In this document: in pieces, positions 12,393 through 22,993 of the stretch
How the letters are laid out: each line of letters opens with the position of its first letter
Numbering within the stretch: the first letter of the stretch is position 1
From: Eledone cirrhosa
Lineage: Eukaryota; Mollusca; Cephalopoda; Octopoda; Eledonidae
Direction of reading: 5' to 3'
Assembly: GCA_964016885.1 (NCBI GenBank)
Contig: OZ024742.1
Span: forward strand, 121,582,370 to 121,646,369
DNA: 64,000 nucleotides
Translations under genes and position numbers: made by a program
The notes under the pieces: model-generated
What the model saw: only the letters and a program-made list of their open reading frames with translations
What the model was told of the DNA's origin: nothing
Databases searched by the model: none

Positions 12393-13900
12393 TTACAACT
12401 TGATTTTTCGGGCTTTTAATGAGGCAAACTGGTTGATAATTTCTTCGAAATCAGTTCGTTCAAACTCTTCGATTTCTACACTCAAAAGGGCGAGGTCAGT
12501 CAGCCGTTGTTGGCCCATTGAGATTCGCAAATACGAATGTATTAGCTTCAACTTGCTGAACGACCTCTCGTAACTGGCAATTGAAATTGAAATCGTCAAC
12601 ATTATTTGAATGCTGATTTGCAAATTGGGAAAAACACATTCATCGCCGTATTGTATGATGAATTGGAGAAGTGCCTCCGGCTTTAAAATTGGGTCAGCTG
12701 TCCTAGTAGCCAACAAAGATCGACAGTCCAAGATTTCCTCATACAATTTCTCTCCGTCGATGTCGGAGTTGTATAGTTCCGCAAGACTGTTGCACCTTTG
12801 TTTAAGTAAACCAAATAAAACAGATAGTTGACATCAAGAAGAAAGCCAAAACTTGAGTCGGTTTCCTTAAGTCGAATAAACCGTTCTTCCATTTCTGTTT
12901 GAAGACGATTGAGTGAACTTTGCATTGCTCTCTCTTTTCTGGCAGCCACCTCGATGTCCTCAGTAATTTCGGTATTGGTTTGTCGCCTTCCTCGCCTCCT
13001 CGGAAAATCGACATTCCATTTCTGGTAGAGGTCGAAGCCCATTTCAAGAGACTCGTGGATTAAGGATGTTACTTCTTCTTTAAAATAAAGTTGAAGGGCT
13101 CCTATATCAGCTGCAGCATCGTGAAAATTCATTCTTGGATCTTGAAGTCTCTTTTGAACCCGGTCAATTCGTGAGAGAATCGTGTTTCAGAATCCAATCA
13201 AGTTCAGGAATTCATAACTCAGTATCCGATTATGGAGATTACTGGCATCACTTCTACTCTCGCATGTCTCTGTTTCATCATCACTAATTTTTTCGAGAAC
13301 TTGAACAATCAGCGTCAAATAATTCGCCACCGGTCTGACTGCGGTACATCTAGCACCCCACCACGTGTCGGAAGGATATTTAACAACCACTGGAGCAACT
13401 TCTTTAAGGGCTTCCCATCGTCGTGTTGAACGAGAAAAAAAGTTGTATAACGAGTCAATGCAACTGAAAAAGTTCATCATAGCAGAATCGTTTTTGGCTG
13501 CATAAAGACCAGCCAGATTAAGTGAATGGTTATCGCAGTTAACGAAGTGAATCACATTATTCTTCTCTCTCATTCTCTGCTGAACCCCACTGCGATGCCC
13601 AGCCATTATGGCAGCATTGTCGAAGCACTGCGATCGACAGTTCTACAGTGGTAGGTCATCTTTTTCTAGCTCTTTCGCGATTGTTTCAACAAGGCTTGCG
13701 GCATCATTTTTGATTACTTGAATGAATCCAAGAAAAGATTCCCTCACACCGACCGTCTTCATATTGAAATCAACATCGACATATCGCACAACTTTTGACA
13801 GTTGTTCTCGGTGCGCCTGGTCAGGGGTCGAATCAACCAGCAGACCATAGTATCTTGCTTTTTGGATACGATTTAGTAAATTCTGACGAACTGTATTATA
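12393..13900 (-). pseudogene. hAT transposase remnant (ZMYM1/DUF4371-like)
   Basis: Read right to left, the fragments line up as one hAT transposase. First, near 13890-13800, comes RYYGLLVDSTPDQAHREQL with a candidate first catalytic Asp. Next, near 13630, is CFDNAAIMAGHRSGVQQR with a second conserved Asp. Then come NCDNHSLNLAG, WWGARCTAV and NRILSYEFLNLIG. Finally there is a C-terminal dimerisation segment, SYERSFSKLKLIHSYLR, ending DLALLSVE near 12393-12550. An in-frame stop between the first two blocks (near 13640) and frameshifts near 13185, 12830 and 12690 break the frame. The N-terminal zinc-finger part is missing. The order and phrases match the DUF4371 branch of the family. Confidence 0.8.
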
Positions 13901-14071
13901 GAAGAAAACATTGAAACATCTAAACTGGAGTCAAATTGAATTCCTAATAGAAGCTATCCGATCCTATCTGGCCATTTGGATTATGATACCTTTTCTATAC
14001 GTCTTATGTACCAGTTGTAAAAGACAAACTACTCTGTTTTGTAAACCAGCTTCATAATTATAATTACCTTG

Positions 14072-14290
14072 TATTGGTCATTGCAATGCATTGCTAAAAA
14101 TAGCGCCTACGTGTCCACCAGTTGCACGTCCAAAACTACGTCTCTTCAGTCAGTGTGGGGTGGGGACGGTTTTGTGAGGCCAAGTGAGGTATCCACTGTT
14201 TTGCAATGTATAGCTAAAGATAGCGCCCGCATAATTGCAACCCACCCTGCTGTCAGTGTGGAGGGGGGGGGGGCATTTTTGTGAAGTCAA
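14072..14290. repeat. Subterminal direct duplication inside the hAT element
   Basis: The string TTGCAATGCATTGCTAAAAA near 14078 and TTGCAATGTATAGCTAAAGA near 14201 start two related segments of about 123 bp. Both contain ATAGCGCC, a CAGTGTGG block and a G-run. Subterminal repeats are common in hAT elements, where they bind transposase. That role here is inference. Confidence 0.6.
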
Positions 14291-14573
14291 ATCAGACATC
14301 TGCTCTGTCTAGTGCACTAGACATGGCGTGGAAGTCGGCTATCAATAAATCACATGCTTCATTTTTGGCTTATATTTTTAAAAATGATAAAAACGACATG
14401 GATGTAAATCGATCTAGGTCGAAATTGCGTCTCCCTAAATATGGCGCCCGTGGCATGTGCCCTGCTTGCCACACCCTAGCTACGCGACTGTATATATATA
14501 TATACATATAGATACATAGTTATGTATATACATTGGTGCATATCTCTATATATATGTGTATGAGTTTATATAT

Positions 14574-14669
14574 TGTTTCTACTTTTGGCACAAGGCCAGC
14601 AATTATCCCAGTGCATTACTGGTACTTTATTTTATCTATCCCGTAAGGATGAAAGGATGAAAGGCAAAG

Positions 14670-14673
<4 letters not shown>
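14574..14673 (-). mobile_element. SINE 3' fragment
   Basis: On the minus strand it reads CTTTGCCTTTCATCC with the ATCC duplicated, then CGGGATAGATAAAATAAAGTACCAG, CACTGGGATAATTGCTGGCC and TTGTGCCAAAAGTAG. The 5' half including the tRNA-like head is missing. It ends in an (AT)n tract. Confidence 0.85.
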
Positions 14674-14726
<53 letters not shown>

Positions 14727-14762
14727 TATGTGTATATATATATATATATAAATATATATATT
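14674..14762. repeat. (AT)n tract
   Basis: AT dinucleotide repeat with a short TATACACACATATATATGTG interruption. It separates the SINE fragment from a Penelope-like element end. Confidence 0.9.
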
Positions 14763-15040
14763 GTTATACTTGGAGGATCATATTGTTATAATATTGCCAG
14801 AAATAATAACAGAACACACTCCCTGTTTGGTTGGTTTTCGCTTCTGTATCTTTTATATCTCCATAGTTAATTTATTTGGCAATCAATGTTTATCATTGAT
14901 TGACCAACGGTTAAAAATACAGATATAAATATATATATATATAGTCTATTAAAGTTCTTTCGTCACGCATCTGCGACATCATCAGTTTTACTATTATGTT
15001 TCCTGGGGAGGAAACATAATAGTACCACTGATGATGTACT
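14763..15040 (-). mobile_element. Penelope-like element (PLE) 3' end, inverted at its 5' junction
   Basis: It begins with TTGTTATACTTGGAGGATCA. This matches the terminal sequence of the large PLE at 22765 and, reversed, at 30049. The shared internal string AACAGAACACACTCCCTGTT, the GACCAACGGTTAAAAAT segment and a hammerhead core follow in the same order. Around 15006 the sequence turns back on itself (ACTATTATGTTTCC / GGAAACATAATAGT). The inverted copy then runs for about 30 bp past a second CTGATGATGT before homology stops. No coding part remains. Confidence 0.75.
14951..14988 (-). ncRNA. Hammerhead ribozyme core in PLE remnant
   Basis: On the minus strand the universal core is complete: CTGATGA (14985-14979), a stem II GTCGC/GTGAC with loop AGATGC and one G-U wobble, then GAAA (14961-14958). 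Hammerhead type I motifs in PLE terminal repeats are established knowledge. Stem III and stem I are poorly supported here, so activity is uncertain. Confidence 0.65.
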
Positions 15041-15254
15041 TACGTGTGGGCATATGGATACATATGTATGACCCTAACTCTGTGCATAAGTATGCGTATA
15101 CATATACATCTATATAATATAAATCTATATAAAATCAGGATACAAAAAAATCCACACAAATTCATAAGTGCATTTATATGGAAAAGCTCATTCCGCGAAG
15201 GCGCGGGGATTGCGTACGATCGTAATTTCGTCGGTTCGACTACTGAACCTGTTT

Positions 15255-15441
15255 GTGTGCTGTGTTCTGCTCCAGTACAATTACTTAGCTGAGAGTGAGT
15301 ACCAGCAATAACTGGAGAGTTAGACCTACAATGGATTGTCATACTGTCTTGGAAGAGTCTTTGTACTCTCAGTCGCTTATCGCCGAGTAAACCGGCGATA
15401 AGCACCGATCTGATGAGCCTTCGCTTTAAAACAGACTTTAA
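15255..15441 (+). mobile_element. 3' part of a long tRNA-derived SINE (family 2)
   Basis: It shares the ordered strings TCCAGTACAATTACTTAGCTGA, GAGTACCAGCAATAACTGG, CTCAGTCGCTTA, CCGGCGATAAGC and TGATGAGCCTTC with the fuller copy at 48497-48788. The tRNA-like head with the B-box is missing. Confidence 0.75.
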
Positions 15442-15869
15442 TGTGTATTCCTTATAAACAAAAATATGAGGAATCGATGAATAGTTTGATATCACATAGT
15501 TACAAACATTCGCTAACTGGTAATCAATCATGTTCAGAAGCGATGGAATGTTTACTGTCTTCTTCACGCAAATGTGGTTTAGGCAGAATTACTCGCGTGA
15601 TTATAAAGAAAAGTGTAACGACATCTGTGGTTGATTCACATTTCCCGGGAAGTGAATCTTTTACCCCAGGAGACTACACCCCCCCCCCCCCCACACACAC
15701 ATACACACACACCGCATCTCATAGTTATTTTTAAAGGGTTTCTAGCAGGATTTACTCTAAATAAATGGAAAAAAGGATAGTAATGGCCCTTGCTCTGATA
15801 TGTGTTTTTATTTCAATCACAGTATATTCGGTGTCGTATGTACCGCAGGTATATGTATCTATCTAATTA
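15442..15869. other. No gene; short C-run and CA repeat
   Basis: Contains a C homopolymer and CA repeat at about 15680-15712. No recognisable coding or repeat family. Confidence 0.45.
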
Positions 15870-18110
15870 GACAGAATGATAAGGAAACATTAAGCTGTCC
15901 ACAAATGCACATGGTTGCCTATTCAGAACACAAATTAGTCACCTGCGTATTCAACCTTGATAGAACATAGACAGGGACCCGGATACTGGAAGCTAAACAT
16001 GTCGCTTCCGGCGCGTAAGAGCTACAGTAAACGGATTAGCACCTTAGTTAAGTGCCAGTTGACGAAGCGATAGTCAACAACAGATGGTGGAGCTCTCTCA
16101 AGAGAGCAATTAGAATAGAATCGATAACATTTAGCAAGGAAGTAGTTTTAGAAAAAAACAAAACCGAAAAGGAACTGGTAGAAGAGGTAGTTAGGAATGG
16201 CAGTACAGCTGACGTGCTAGCGGCGAGAACGGCACTAGACCAGTTCTTCAACGTGAAATACGAAGGTAGTATTGTCAGAAGTAGAAGACGTGCTCTAAGA
16301 AACAAGGTAGCCAAAGCTGTTAGCTGGGCCCGAGTGGCAGAGGCGAAAAGTGGCAACAAATCCACGATTCAGTCTTTGTAAGACAAAGATGGACGCATTC
16401 TATTTGAATCCAAGCAGATGTGCACGGTCTTCCAGCAGCATGTTGCACAACTGTTCGGGCAAGGCGGTACGTCGAGGGAGGTGATGAACTTCAGCTCCTA
16501 TCTCGACGGCGTACCACGACTCTTGAGCAGAGATGCAGAGAGTTGCGAAAGGCCGATAACAGCGGGCGAAATAGAAGATGCCCTAGGCCGCTGCGGGAAA
16601 TACAAATCACCCGGTTTCGATGGTCTACCCTATGAGTTTTAGATAGGCATGCCAGACTGTTCTCTGGCGTCCTCGAAGCGGTCTACTGCAACTGGCAGCA
16701 GAACGGGATGATTCCCAGTTTTGTAGGCAGAGGCGTAGTAACGCTGATCAGGAAAGATGAGATAAGCAATTTCAGGCCCATAACTCTGCTCAACACAGAG
16801 TTAAAGATTTTGGCCAAGGTGTTAGCAGTGAGGCTGGCGCTTGTCGTCGAGAACCTGATATTCCCCCGCGAATACCTTACCAAAATGGAACGCCTACTCT
16901 TCAAGTTCCTCTGGAAGAAACAGGCTCCATTGGTGAAGAGGTCCATCTACTGTCAACACCCTTCTAACGGAGAGCTGGGCATGCCGTGGCTGATGATGCG
17001 CAAACACACGCTGAGACTACGCCATCTCCAGGTATTCCTGACCAGTGAACCGGTGTGGCTGTCGTTTGTGAGACAAGCTCTTCCACAACTCGTCTCACTA
17101 ACAGAGCTGCAGTCCTGGGTCAAGCGAAGACCGAAAATGGGTGCCTGGCACCTCGAGTGCCTACAGGCGCTCACAACCATCTACCAAGCGGAAACGGCAA
17201 TCAGCGGAGATCTACTTCGACATTCTATAGGGGATTAGTGGAGGATAAGTGCGACGACGTTCTCGGGGAAACTCTAGGCATCGAGGAAGACGAAGTGACC
17301 AGTCTGTTCGGGAGGACTTTCCGCCCAGGGCCTATGGATAACTTTCAGAGGTCTCTGGCCTGGCAGTGCTACCGAGGAGCTCTACCAGTTCGAGACAAAA
17401 TCTACAGGCACGAACGCCTTGGCAGAGATCCTGCCAAAAGGACTTGTCCAAGATGCGAGCAGGACATCGAAACCGTTCTGCACGCAATTGTTCAGTGCCT
17501 AGAGGTGACCGACCTGTGGAAGTGTGTCGAACAGCTATTGTCACTTGTGGGACACATCCAGTTGTCAGCCGTGTCCATCGTGAGGATCACCCCGCCGCCT
17601 TCATTTAAGAACGAGGGAGAGGCGGTTTTCCTCTGTCTGGTGGCTATGGCGAAAGAGGTAATATGGTGGACGAGGCTAAAAGGACTGAGAGCAAACACCT
17701 TTCTCTCCGGACAACAACTTATCCCCTTCTTTAAGTATCACTTCAGAAGGAAGGTGAGAGTGGAGAGAGAGGTGCTACATCCCAGTAAATTCGCTGAAAG
17801 GTGGGTGAATGTGGCGAAAATGGCCCGAGTGAATGGGCCTTCTCTGTATATAAACCTGTAGATTGAGGAAGATAAACAGAGGGAAGACAGGAACACCTAC
17901 AAAACGTGTTCCTAATGTTGAGGTTTGTTCTATCCACGGGGTCTAAAACAACCTTGCAGTAACGTTCCCCCTATTGGGGATTTCAATTATTATTTTATTA
18001 TATATAGTTTATTGTTATTTATTAATGTTAAAGTTATTTTTATGTAAAACCCCCGCGGTCACGTCTTGTAATGTCCCATTTTTGTACGCCCCTGTGGCAA
18101 ATAAAGAAAG
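15870..18110 (+). mobile_element. L1/Tx1-like LINE, copy A (5'-truncated, internally deleted)
   Basis: The sequence aligns by eye with copy B downstream, starting at the TTAAGCTGTCCACAAATG segment (15889 here, about 19105 in copy B). The apurinic endonuclease domain is almost entirely missing. Near 16855 the copy jumps from GTCGTCGAGAACCTG, equivalent to about 20098 in copy B, to a point equivalent to about 20820. The jump deletes about 0.7 kb that includes the catalytic YADD region. It ends with a 3' UTR (AATAAAGAAAGAT) and a (TCTA)n tail. It cannot make an active enzyme. Confidence 0.85.
16052..17861 (+). pseudogene. LINE ORF2 remnant of copy A
   Basis: Recognisable blocks are a linker with NNRWWSSLKRAIRIES, the fingers region KSPGFDGLPYEF followed by a TAG near 16640, and NFRPITLLNTELKILAKVLA. 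After the deletion come FLWKKQAPLVKRSIYCQ and, in another frame from about 17210, FYRGLVEDKCDDVLGETLG. Near residue 130 of that last stretch is a zinc-knuckle-like CPRC...H...C, CX2C-X8-H-X4-C, typical of the C terminus of L1/Tx1 ORF2 proteins. The stop at 17859-17861 gives the true C terminus (GPSLYINL) that copy B also encodes. Stops and frame changes lie near 16380, 16640 and 17235. All catalytic RT residues are lost. Confidence 0.8.
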
Positions 18111-18127
18111 ATATCTATCTATCTATA

Positions 18128-18166
<39 letters not shown>

Positions 18167-18180
18167 ATTATATATATATT
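18105..18180. repeat. (TCTA)n 3' tail of LINE copy A
   Basis: A tetranucleotide repeat follows AATAAAGAAAGATA and then becomes (AT)n. The next LINE copy starts directly after it, so copies A and B are joined head to tail through this tail. Confidence 0.85.
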
Positions 18181-18432
18181 AGTGTCCCTATACAAACTTA
18201 TAGGTCCCTAAAAGAAACATTTGAAAAGGATGTGGGGAATTCCTGCGTGAAACCACTTAACAGCTTCCTTCTCAAATGTCTCCCCACCCAAGATACCCCC
18301 ATCCCACCAGACCCCACCCCACCAAACATCTCCGTCCCCACCCCGCCGGAAACCACCACCCACCCAGACAACCCCTCCAACACCCCCATGGAAATCGTGC
18401 AGCCTGGTCCCCAGGAGACGAAGGGTGAGTGA
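18181..18432 (+). pseudogene. C-terminal part of LINE ORF1
   Basis: The frame ends with a low-complexity proline/threonine-rich tail (TPIPPDPTPPNISVPTPPET) and a stop at 18430-18432, 31 bp before the ORF2 start. In L1/Tx1-type LINEs ORF1 encodes an RNA-binding chaperone. Only its disordered end is left here, cut off on the left by the tail of copy A. No zinc finger or coiled coil is visible. The assignment rests on position, not on domain similarity. Confidence 0.5.
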
Positions 18433-18463
18433 TCTCTTTTCCTCTTAACTTTTCAGCACCAAC

Positions 18464-21400
18464 ATGGCCAATATAAGAGTTGGATGAGTGAACGTATGCG
18501 GCCTGGGGATGCCCTGGAAACAGGGCAAACTCTTAAACGACCCCAGGTCGCACAGTATGGATGTGGTAGCCATTTGCGAGTCCAGGATCCACAGCGAGCG
18601 ACAGCTGGCCCCCATCTTCGATGACTTTGACATCTACGCATCTCTCTGTGAACCGGGGGGTGGGGGCGGAGTTGCCGTTTTGCTGCGGAAACACCTGGGC
18701 CTCGTAACACAGACGGTACATCTGGACCCGGAGGGTCGACTGGTGGTCCTAGACGTTGACGGTAGTGAAGGTGGAGCCTTCAGGCTAGTGGCCGCATATG
18801 CCCCATCCGGGACACCGCGGCCAGACTTCTTCAAACGTCTAGAGACTTTTCTGGGAACGTTCCGCTCCTTGCTTTTAGTGGGGGACTGGAATGGAATCCT
18901 AGATGCACGTTGGGACTATGTGGGAGCATGTCCCGATAAACGGGGGTGTAACAGCCTCAAACAGTTAATCGACCGATTTGACCTGGCCGATAGATATCGA
19001 CTAGATTTTCCGACTGTGCCACTGTGGACGTGGACTAATCTTCGCGGAACATCTAGATCGTACCTAGATAAGGTTCTAGTTAGAAATAAGGATAGGGACA
19101 TGTTAAGCTGTCCACAAATGTTCATGGTTGCCTATTCAGATCACAAACTAGTGACCTGCATGGCCAACCTTGATAGAACCCATAGACAAGGACCCGGCTA
19201 CTGGAAGCTGAACTTGTCGTTACCGACAAGCAAAACCTACAGTAGACGGATTAGCACTTTAGTTAAACAGCACTTGACAGGGGCCATTGTCAACAACAGA
19301 TGGTGGTACTCTCTCAAGAGGGCAGTTAGATTAGACTCGTTAGTTTTTCGTAAAGAATTAGCGTTAGATAGAAATAGAACCGAGAAGGAACTGGTAGATA
19401 AAGTAGAAGAGGCAATTAGAAGTTGCAACGTAGCCAGCGTGCTAGCAACGAGAACGGCCTTGGACCAGTTCTTCGACGCAAAGCACGAGGGCTGCGTTGT
19501 CAGAAGCAAAATACGTGCTCTGGGAAACGAGGGAACCAAAGCTGTTAGCTGGGCCCGAGTGACAGAGGCAAAAAGTGGCAACAAGTCCACGATTCGGTCT
19601 GTGAAGGACCAAAACGGACGCGTGATACGTGAGCCGAAGCAGATGTGTGCGGCCTTTCAGCAGCACTTTTCTCAACTGTTCGGGTGGGGCGGCGCGCCGA
19701 GAGGGGCTATGGATTTCGGTCCATACCTCGACGGCCTATCGCGACTCTTGGACAGCGAGGCAAAGTTCTGCGAAAAGCCGATTTCAGCCGCTGAGATAGG
19801 GGACGCGCTGAGCCAATGCGGCAAACGCAAATCTCCAGGTCTCGACGGTCTACCCTACGAATTTTACGTAGCAATGCCGGACTTATTATCCGGTCTCCTG
19901 GAAGCGATCTACTGCAACTGGCAACAGAATGGGAGAATTCCCAGTTCTGTAACCGGGGACGTAGTCACACAAGTCAGGAAGGACGAGAATAAGGGGGATG
20001 ACATAGGCAACTTTCGGCCCATAACTCTGCTAAACACAGAGTTACAGATTTTGGCCAAGGTGTTGGCAAAGAGGCTGGCGCTTGTCGTCGAGAACCTGGT
20101 GGGAGAAACCCAGACATGTGCAATCCCGACCAGGTCCATACACGACAACCTCCACCTCATGCGATACATCATAGAGAGGGTAGGGTGTAAACCCGTCTTT
20201 GGTGGGGCCCTGATCAACTTGGATCAGTCTAAGGCTTTCGATATGGTTGACCATCGTTACCTGGATGCGGTGCTCAAGGTCAAGGTGAACGGCTACCTCT
20301 CGGAGCCGTTCCATATTACGCAATCCATTCGACAGGGATTCCCTCTCTCCTCCCTTCTGTACGTACTGACTCTCGAGCCACTACTGCGGAAGTTGGAGCT
20401 ATTGCAGGGCATCCCTCTGGAACCGGGACTGCCTACGCCGACGACGTGACAGTAATGGTGTCGAGCACCTTGCAAATCGAGGAAGTCGGCACCTTACTAA
20501 AGGAATACGAAAGTTTCACAGGAGCGAAGCTGAACCGGGACAAGTCCATCGGTTTGCAACTCGGATGGTGGAGAGGCAAACCGATGCCTTCCAATGGCGT
20601 CGTCGGACGCTGGACGGAAGGACCGGTAAAGCTGCTCGGGGTCTGGTTTGGTCCGGACCTCCAGGTGGAGAAGAACTGGAACGAAGTGACGGCCAAGGTG
20701 TTTGCACTCACCCAGAAGTGGGCCGAGTGCAAACTATCCTTGAAAGGTCGAGCGGAGGTGGCGAATACTTTTATAGCGTCCGCCATCTACTACCGCTTGA
20801 TCGTCGTGCCTTGTCCAGCCAAAACGCTAGCCAAAATGGAGCGCGCGCTATTCCAATTCCTTTGGAAGAGGCGAACTCCTTTGGTGAGAAGATCCATCTG
20901 CTGCCAACAACCTTCTAACAGAGGGCTGGGGATGCCGTGGTTGACGATGCGCAAACAAGCGCTCAGGCTGCGGCATCTCTACGTATTCCTCACCGGACAA
21001 CCGGTGTGGGCCCCGTTCGTGAGGCGAGCCTTCCCCCGACTCGTTTCGCTGACCGAGCTGCAGTCCTGGGTCAAGCAAAGACCGAGGAAAATGGGCGACT
21101 GGCACATCGAATTGGCTCAGGTGCTCACAGCCCTCTGGCAGGCGGACCCGGCGATCAGTGGAGACTCCACTTCGTCATTCTATAGAGGGTTGATCCGCAG
21201 CAAGTGCGACGATGCGCTCGGCGAAACTCTAGGCGTAGAGGAAGATGAACTGGCCAGTCTGTTCGGTAGGACCTTCCGCCCGGGACCGATGGACATCTTC
21301 CAAAATTCCCTGGCCTGGCAGTGCTACCGAGGAGCTCTACCAGTTCGAGACAAGCTCTACAGAAATGGGCGCCCGGGAAGGGACCCTGCAAAAAAGATCT

Positions 21401-21789
21401 GTCGGAGGTGCGTGCGTAACGAAGAAACCGTCGTCATTGACCTGTGGGGCTATGTAGAACGACTATTGTCGCGGGTGGGACCAATCCGGTTGACCACCGA
21501 GTTCCTTGTCATGATCAAACCGCCACCCTCCTTCAAAAACGAAGGAGAGGCGGTTTTCCTTTGTGTGACAGCTATGGCGAAAGAGGTTGTATGGTGGACA
21601 AGGTTGAAAGGGCTGAGGTAAGACACCTTTCTCTCCGACCAACAATTGATTCTTTTTTTCAAATACCACTTTGGAAGAAGAATCAGGATGGAGAGAGAGG
21701 TGCTGTACCCCAGCAAGTTTTATGAAAGGTGGGTGAAAGTGGCGAGAATGGCCCGAGTGAATGGGCCTTCTCTCTATATCAGCCTGTAG
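18464..21789 (+). pseudogene. LINE ORF2: AP-endonuclease + reverse transcriptase (broken)
   Basis: Endonuclease domain, about residues 1-230: VNVCGLG, CESRI (metal-binding Glu), LLVGDWNGIL, SYLDKVLV and YSDHKLV, the full set for apurinic/apyrimidinic-type LINE endonucleases. RT, about residues 430-680: KSPGLDGLPYEF, NFRPITLLNTELQILAKVLA, LINLDQSKAFDMVDH (motif A Asp), IRQGFPLSSLLYVLTLEP (motif B) and AYADDVTVMV (motif C). The likely ATG is at 18464, but codon 8 is TGA (18485-18487). A frameshift at about 20425 lies just before the YADD box. Another stop is TAA at 21619-21621, while the remaining C terminus continues to 21789. The zinc knuckle near 21420 has lost its His and last Cys through an in-frame deletion of about 27 bp relative to copy A. 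Confidence 0.88.
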
Positions 21790-22051
21790 GTTGAGGAAAA
21801 GGAGGAGGAAAGGAAAGGAGTTCAAACTCTTCGTACTCCTGGAGTTGAGGGTTGCACATTTTTTCGGGGGTATGTGTTACCCATATGAACTGTCTCCCCC
21901 TATTGGGGAAAATCGACTAATTTTTTAAATTGCATTTGTGATAACATTTTACACGTTTTTATTGTATGTAAACTTCCCCCTTCGTAATTGTCCTCTTCTT
22001 TTGTGCCTCTGTGGCTAATAAAGAAACATATCTATATTATATATATACATA

Positions 22052-22620
22052 CTAGATGGCCCATCCGGTTGGCCGCCGGCTAGGTATACCGGCATTTTAT
22101 CTTTTCAGGAATCCCCCCAGCCACACCAGTGCAAAGATACCTCACGCCCTCTCAAGTCAGCGAGGGTGGGGTGTGGGTGTGGTTAACGTGCTCTGATGTT
22201 GGGTTTTTGAATAGTTTTTAGGATTCCCCAGTTCAGCAGCCAGTACGTTAAAGAAAATTGATAGTTACAACAATAAAGGCTGAACAGAGAACATATTTTT
22301 AAACAAACTTTACAATAATTTGTACAACCATAATCAAAATTCCAAGTAACAGAAAATACATGAATTACATTGTTAGAGCCACAGAGTATACAATATTTTT
22401 TTGTTCGGCCCTCTGCCCTAGAGCATCCTACATACAATTGACCATGGGAGATGCATGGTTTTCCCAGATGAAGGCCAGCCACTTTTAGGGTTTGACCCTG
22501 AGCTTTGTTGATGGTAATCGCGAAGCTTAGTCTCTCTGTTGCTCTAGTAACATTTTTTCTTCTGGAAAATCTGATCTTGCGGCCAGGCTGGGACTTTTTG
22601 GGTGGCATATCGGCAGTAAC
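22052..22620 (-). mobile_element. Helitron 3' end with helicase C-terminus
   Basis: On the minus strand the element ends GGGCCATCTAG and is followed by T, the CTAG-T terminus expected of Helitrons. A GC-rich palindromic stretch (GCCGGCGGCC, CCGG, GGGCC) lies just upstream as the terminal hairpin. The 5' portion is cut off near the (AT)n tract at 22706. It lies directly against the 3' tail of LINE copy B. Confidence 0.7.
22183..22608 (-). pseudogene. Pif1-like helicase C-terminal fragment (Helitron)
   Basis: The frame contains RLSFAITINKAQGQTLKVAG and, shortly after, HGQLYVGCSRAEG. These are the last two conserved blocks of superfamily 1 Pif1-like DNA helicases, and the spacing and the CISHGQLYV phrase match Helitron-encoded Rep/helicase proteins. 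The Rep nuclease, the Walker A motif and most of the helicase are missing, and the tail after about residue 75 has no similarity that I recognise. This is a dead 3' fragment. The short distance to the CTAG terminus fits a Helitron 3' end. Confidence 0.8.
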
Positions 22621-22700
22621 AATGACGATTAGCCGTCTGCGCTTTCGTGAAATAAATATGTTTGTTTATATTTTGCTTTTGTGCATGCAAAAATATCTGT

Positions 22701-22705
<5 letters not shown>

Positions 22706-22764
<59 letters not shown>
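22706..22764. repeat. (AT)n tract at left edge of PLE pair
   Basis: AT repeat with one AAATATAT interruption. It ends at the terminal GTTATACTTGGGG motif of the left PLE copy. Confidence 0.9.
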
Positions 22765-22765
<1 letters not shown>

Positions 22766-22974
22766 GTTATACTTGGGGAGGGTCATATTTGTGTAATATT
22801 GCCAGAATTAATAACAGAACACACTCACTGTTTGGTTGGTTTTCGCTTCTCGCTGTCTTTTATATCGGTAATCTAACTTACTCGGTCCTCAATGTTGCCA
22901 TTGACTGACCGACGGTCAAAAATAATACAGATACAATATAGACACAAACACATATATATAGTTTATCATAAATC

Positions 22975-22993
22975 TTTCGTTGCACATCGTCAG
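22975..22993 (-). ncRNA. Hammerhead-like core, left PLE copy
   Basis: On the minus strand CTGACGA (22993-22987) and GAAA (22978-22975) are separated by TGTGCAAC. Both catalytic boxes fit the hammerhead consensus CUGANGA and GAAA. Stem II can form only about two base pairs and stem I is weak, so this may be a decayed ribozyme. It is the mirror of the motif at 29821. Confidence 0.5.

Larger units (their letters stand above)
12272..14490 (-). mobile_element. hAT DNA transposon, decayed, both ends present
   Basis: The left end reads CAGTGGCGTATCTAGGGT and the right end, read on the minus strand, reads CAGTCGCGTAGCTAGGGT. The two 18-bp terminal inverted repeats differ at two positions and match the CAGTGGCGTAGCTAGG type common in animal hAT elements. 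After each repeat comes a shared GGC(A)AGC/GGGCA composition and GGCGCC. Total length is about 2.2 kb, short for an autonomous copy. The element sits inside an (AT)n microsatellite. A transposase remnant lies on the minus strand. Confidence 0.85.
18181..22040 (+). mobile_element. L1/Tx1-like LINE, copy B (most complete)
   Basis: Holds the proline-rich end of ORF1, a 31-bp gap, a long ORF2 with endonuclease, reverse transcriptase and C-terminal zinc knuckle region, then a 3' UTR ending GGCTAATAAAGAAACATATC. The 5' part of ORF1 and any promoter are missing. GC content is clearly higher than in the flanks, as expected for a young coding element in AT-rich DNA. The clade is judged from the endonuclease (GDWNG, SDHK), LDQSKAFD in RT motif A and the C-terminal CCHC motif. 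Confidence 0.88.

Noticed and set aside
16048..16365. 105-codon antisense frame, and similar antisense frames over 18-22 kb and 33-35 kb
   Set aside because: Shadows of LINE ORF2 coding strands. Reading the sense strand gives recognised domains.
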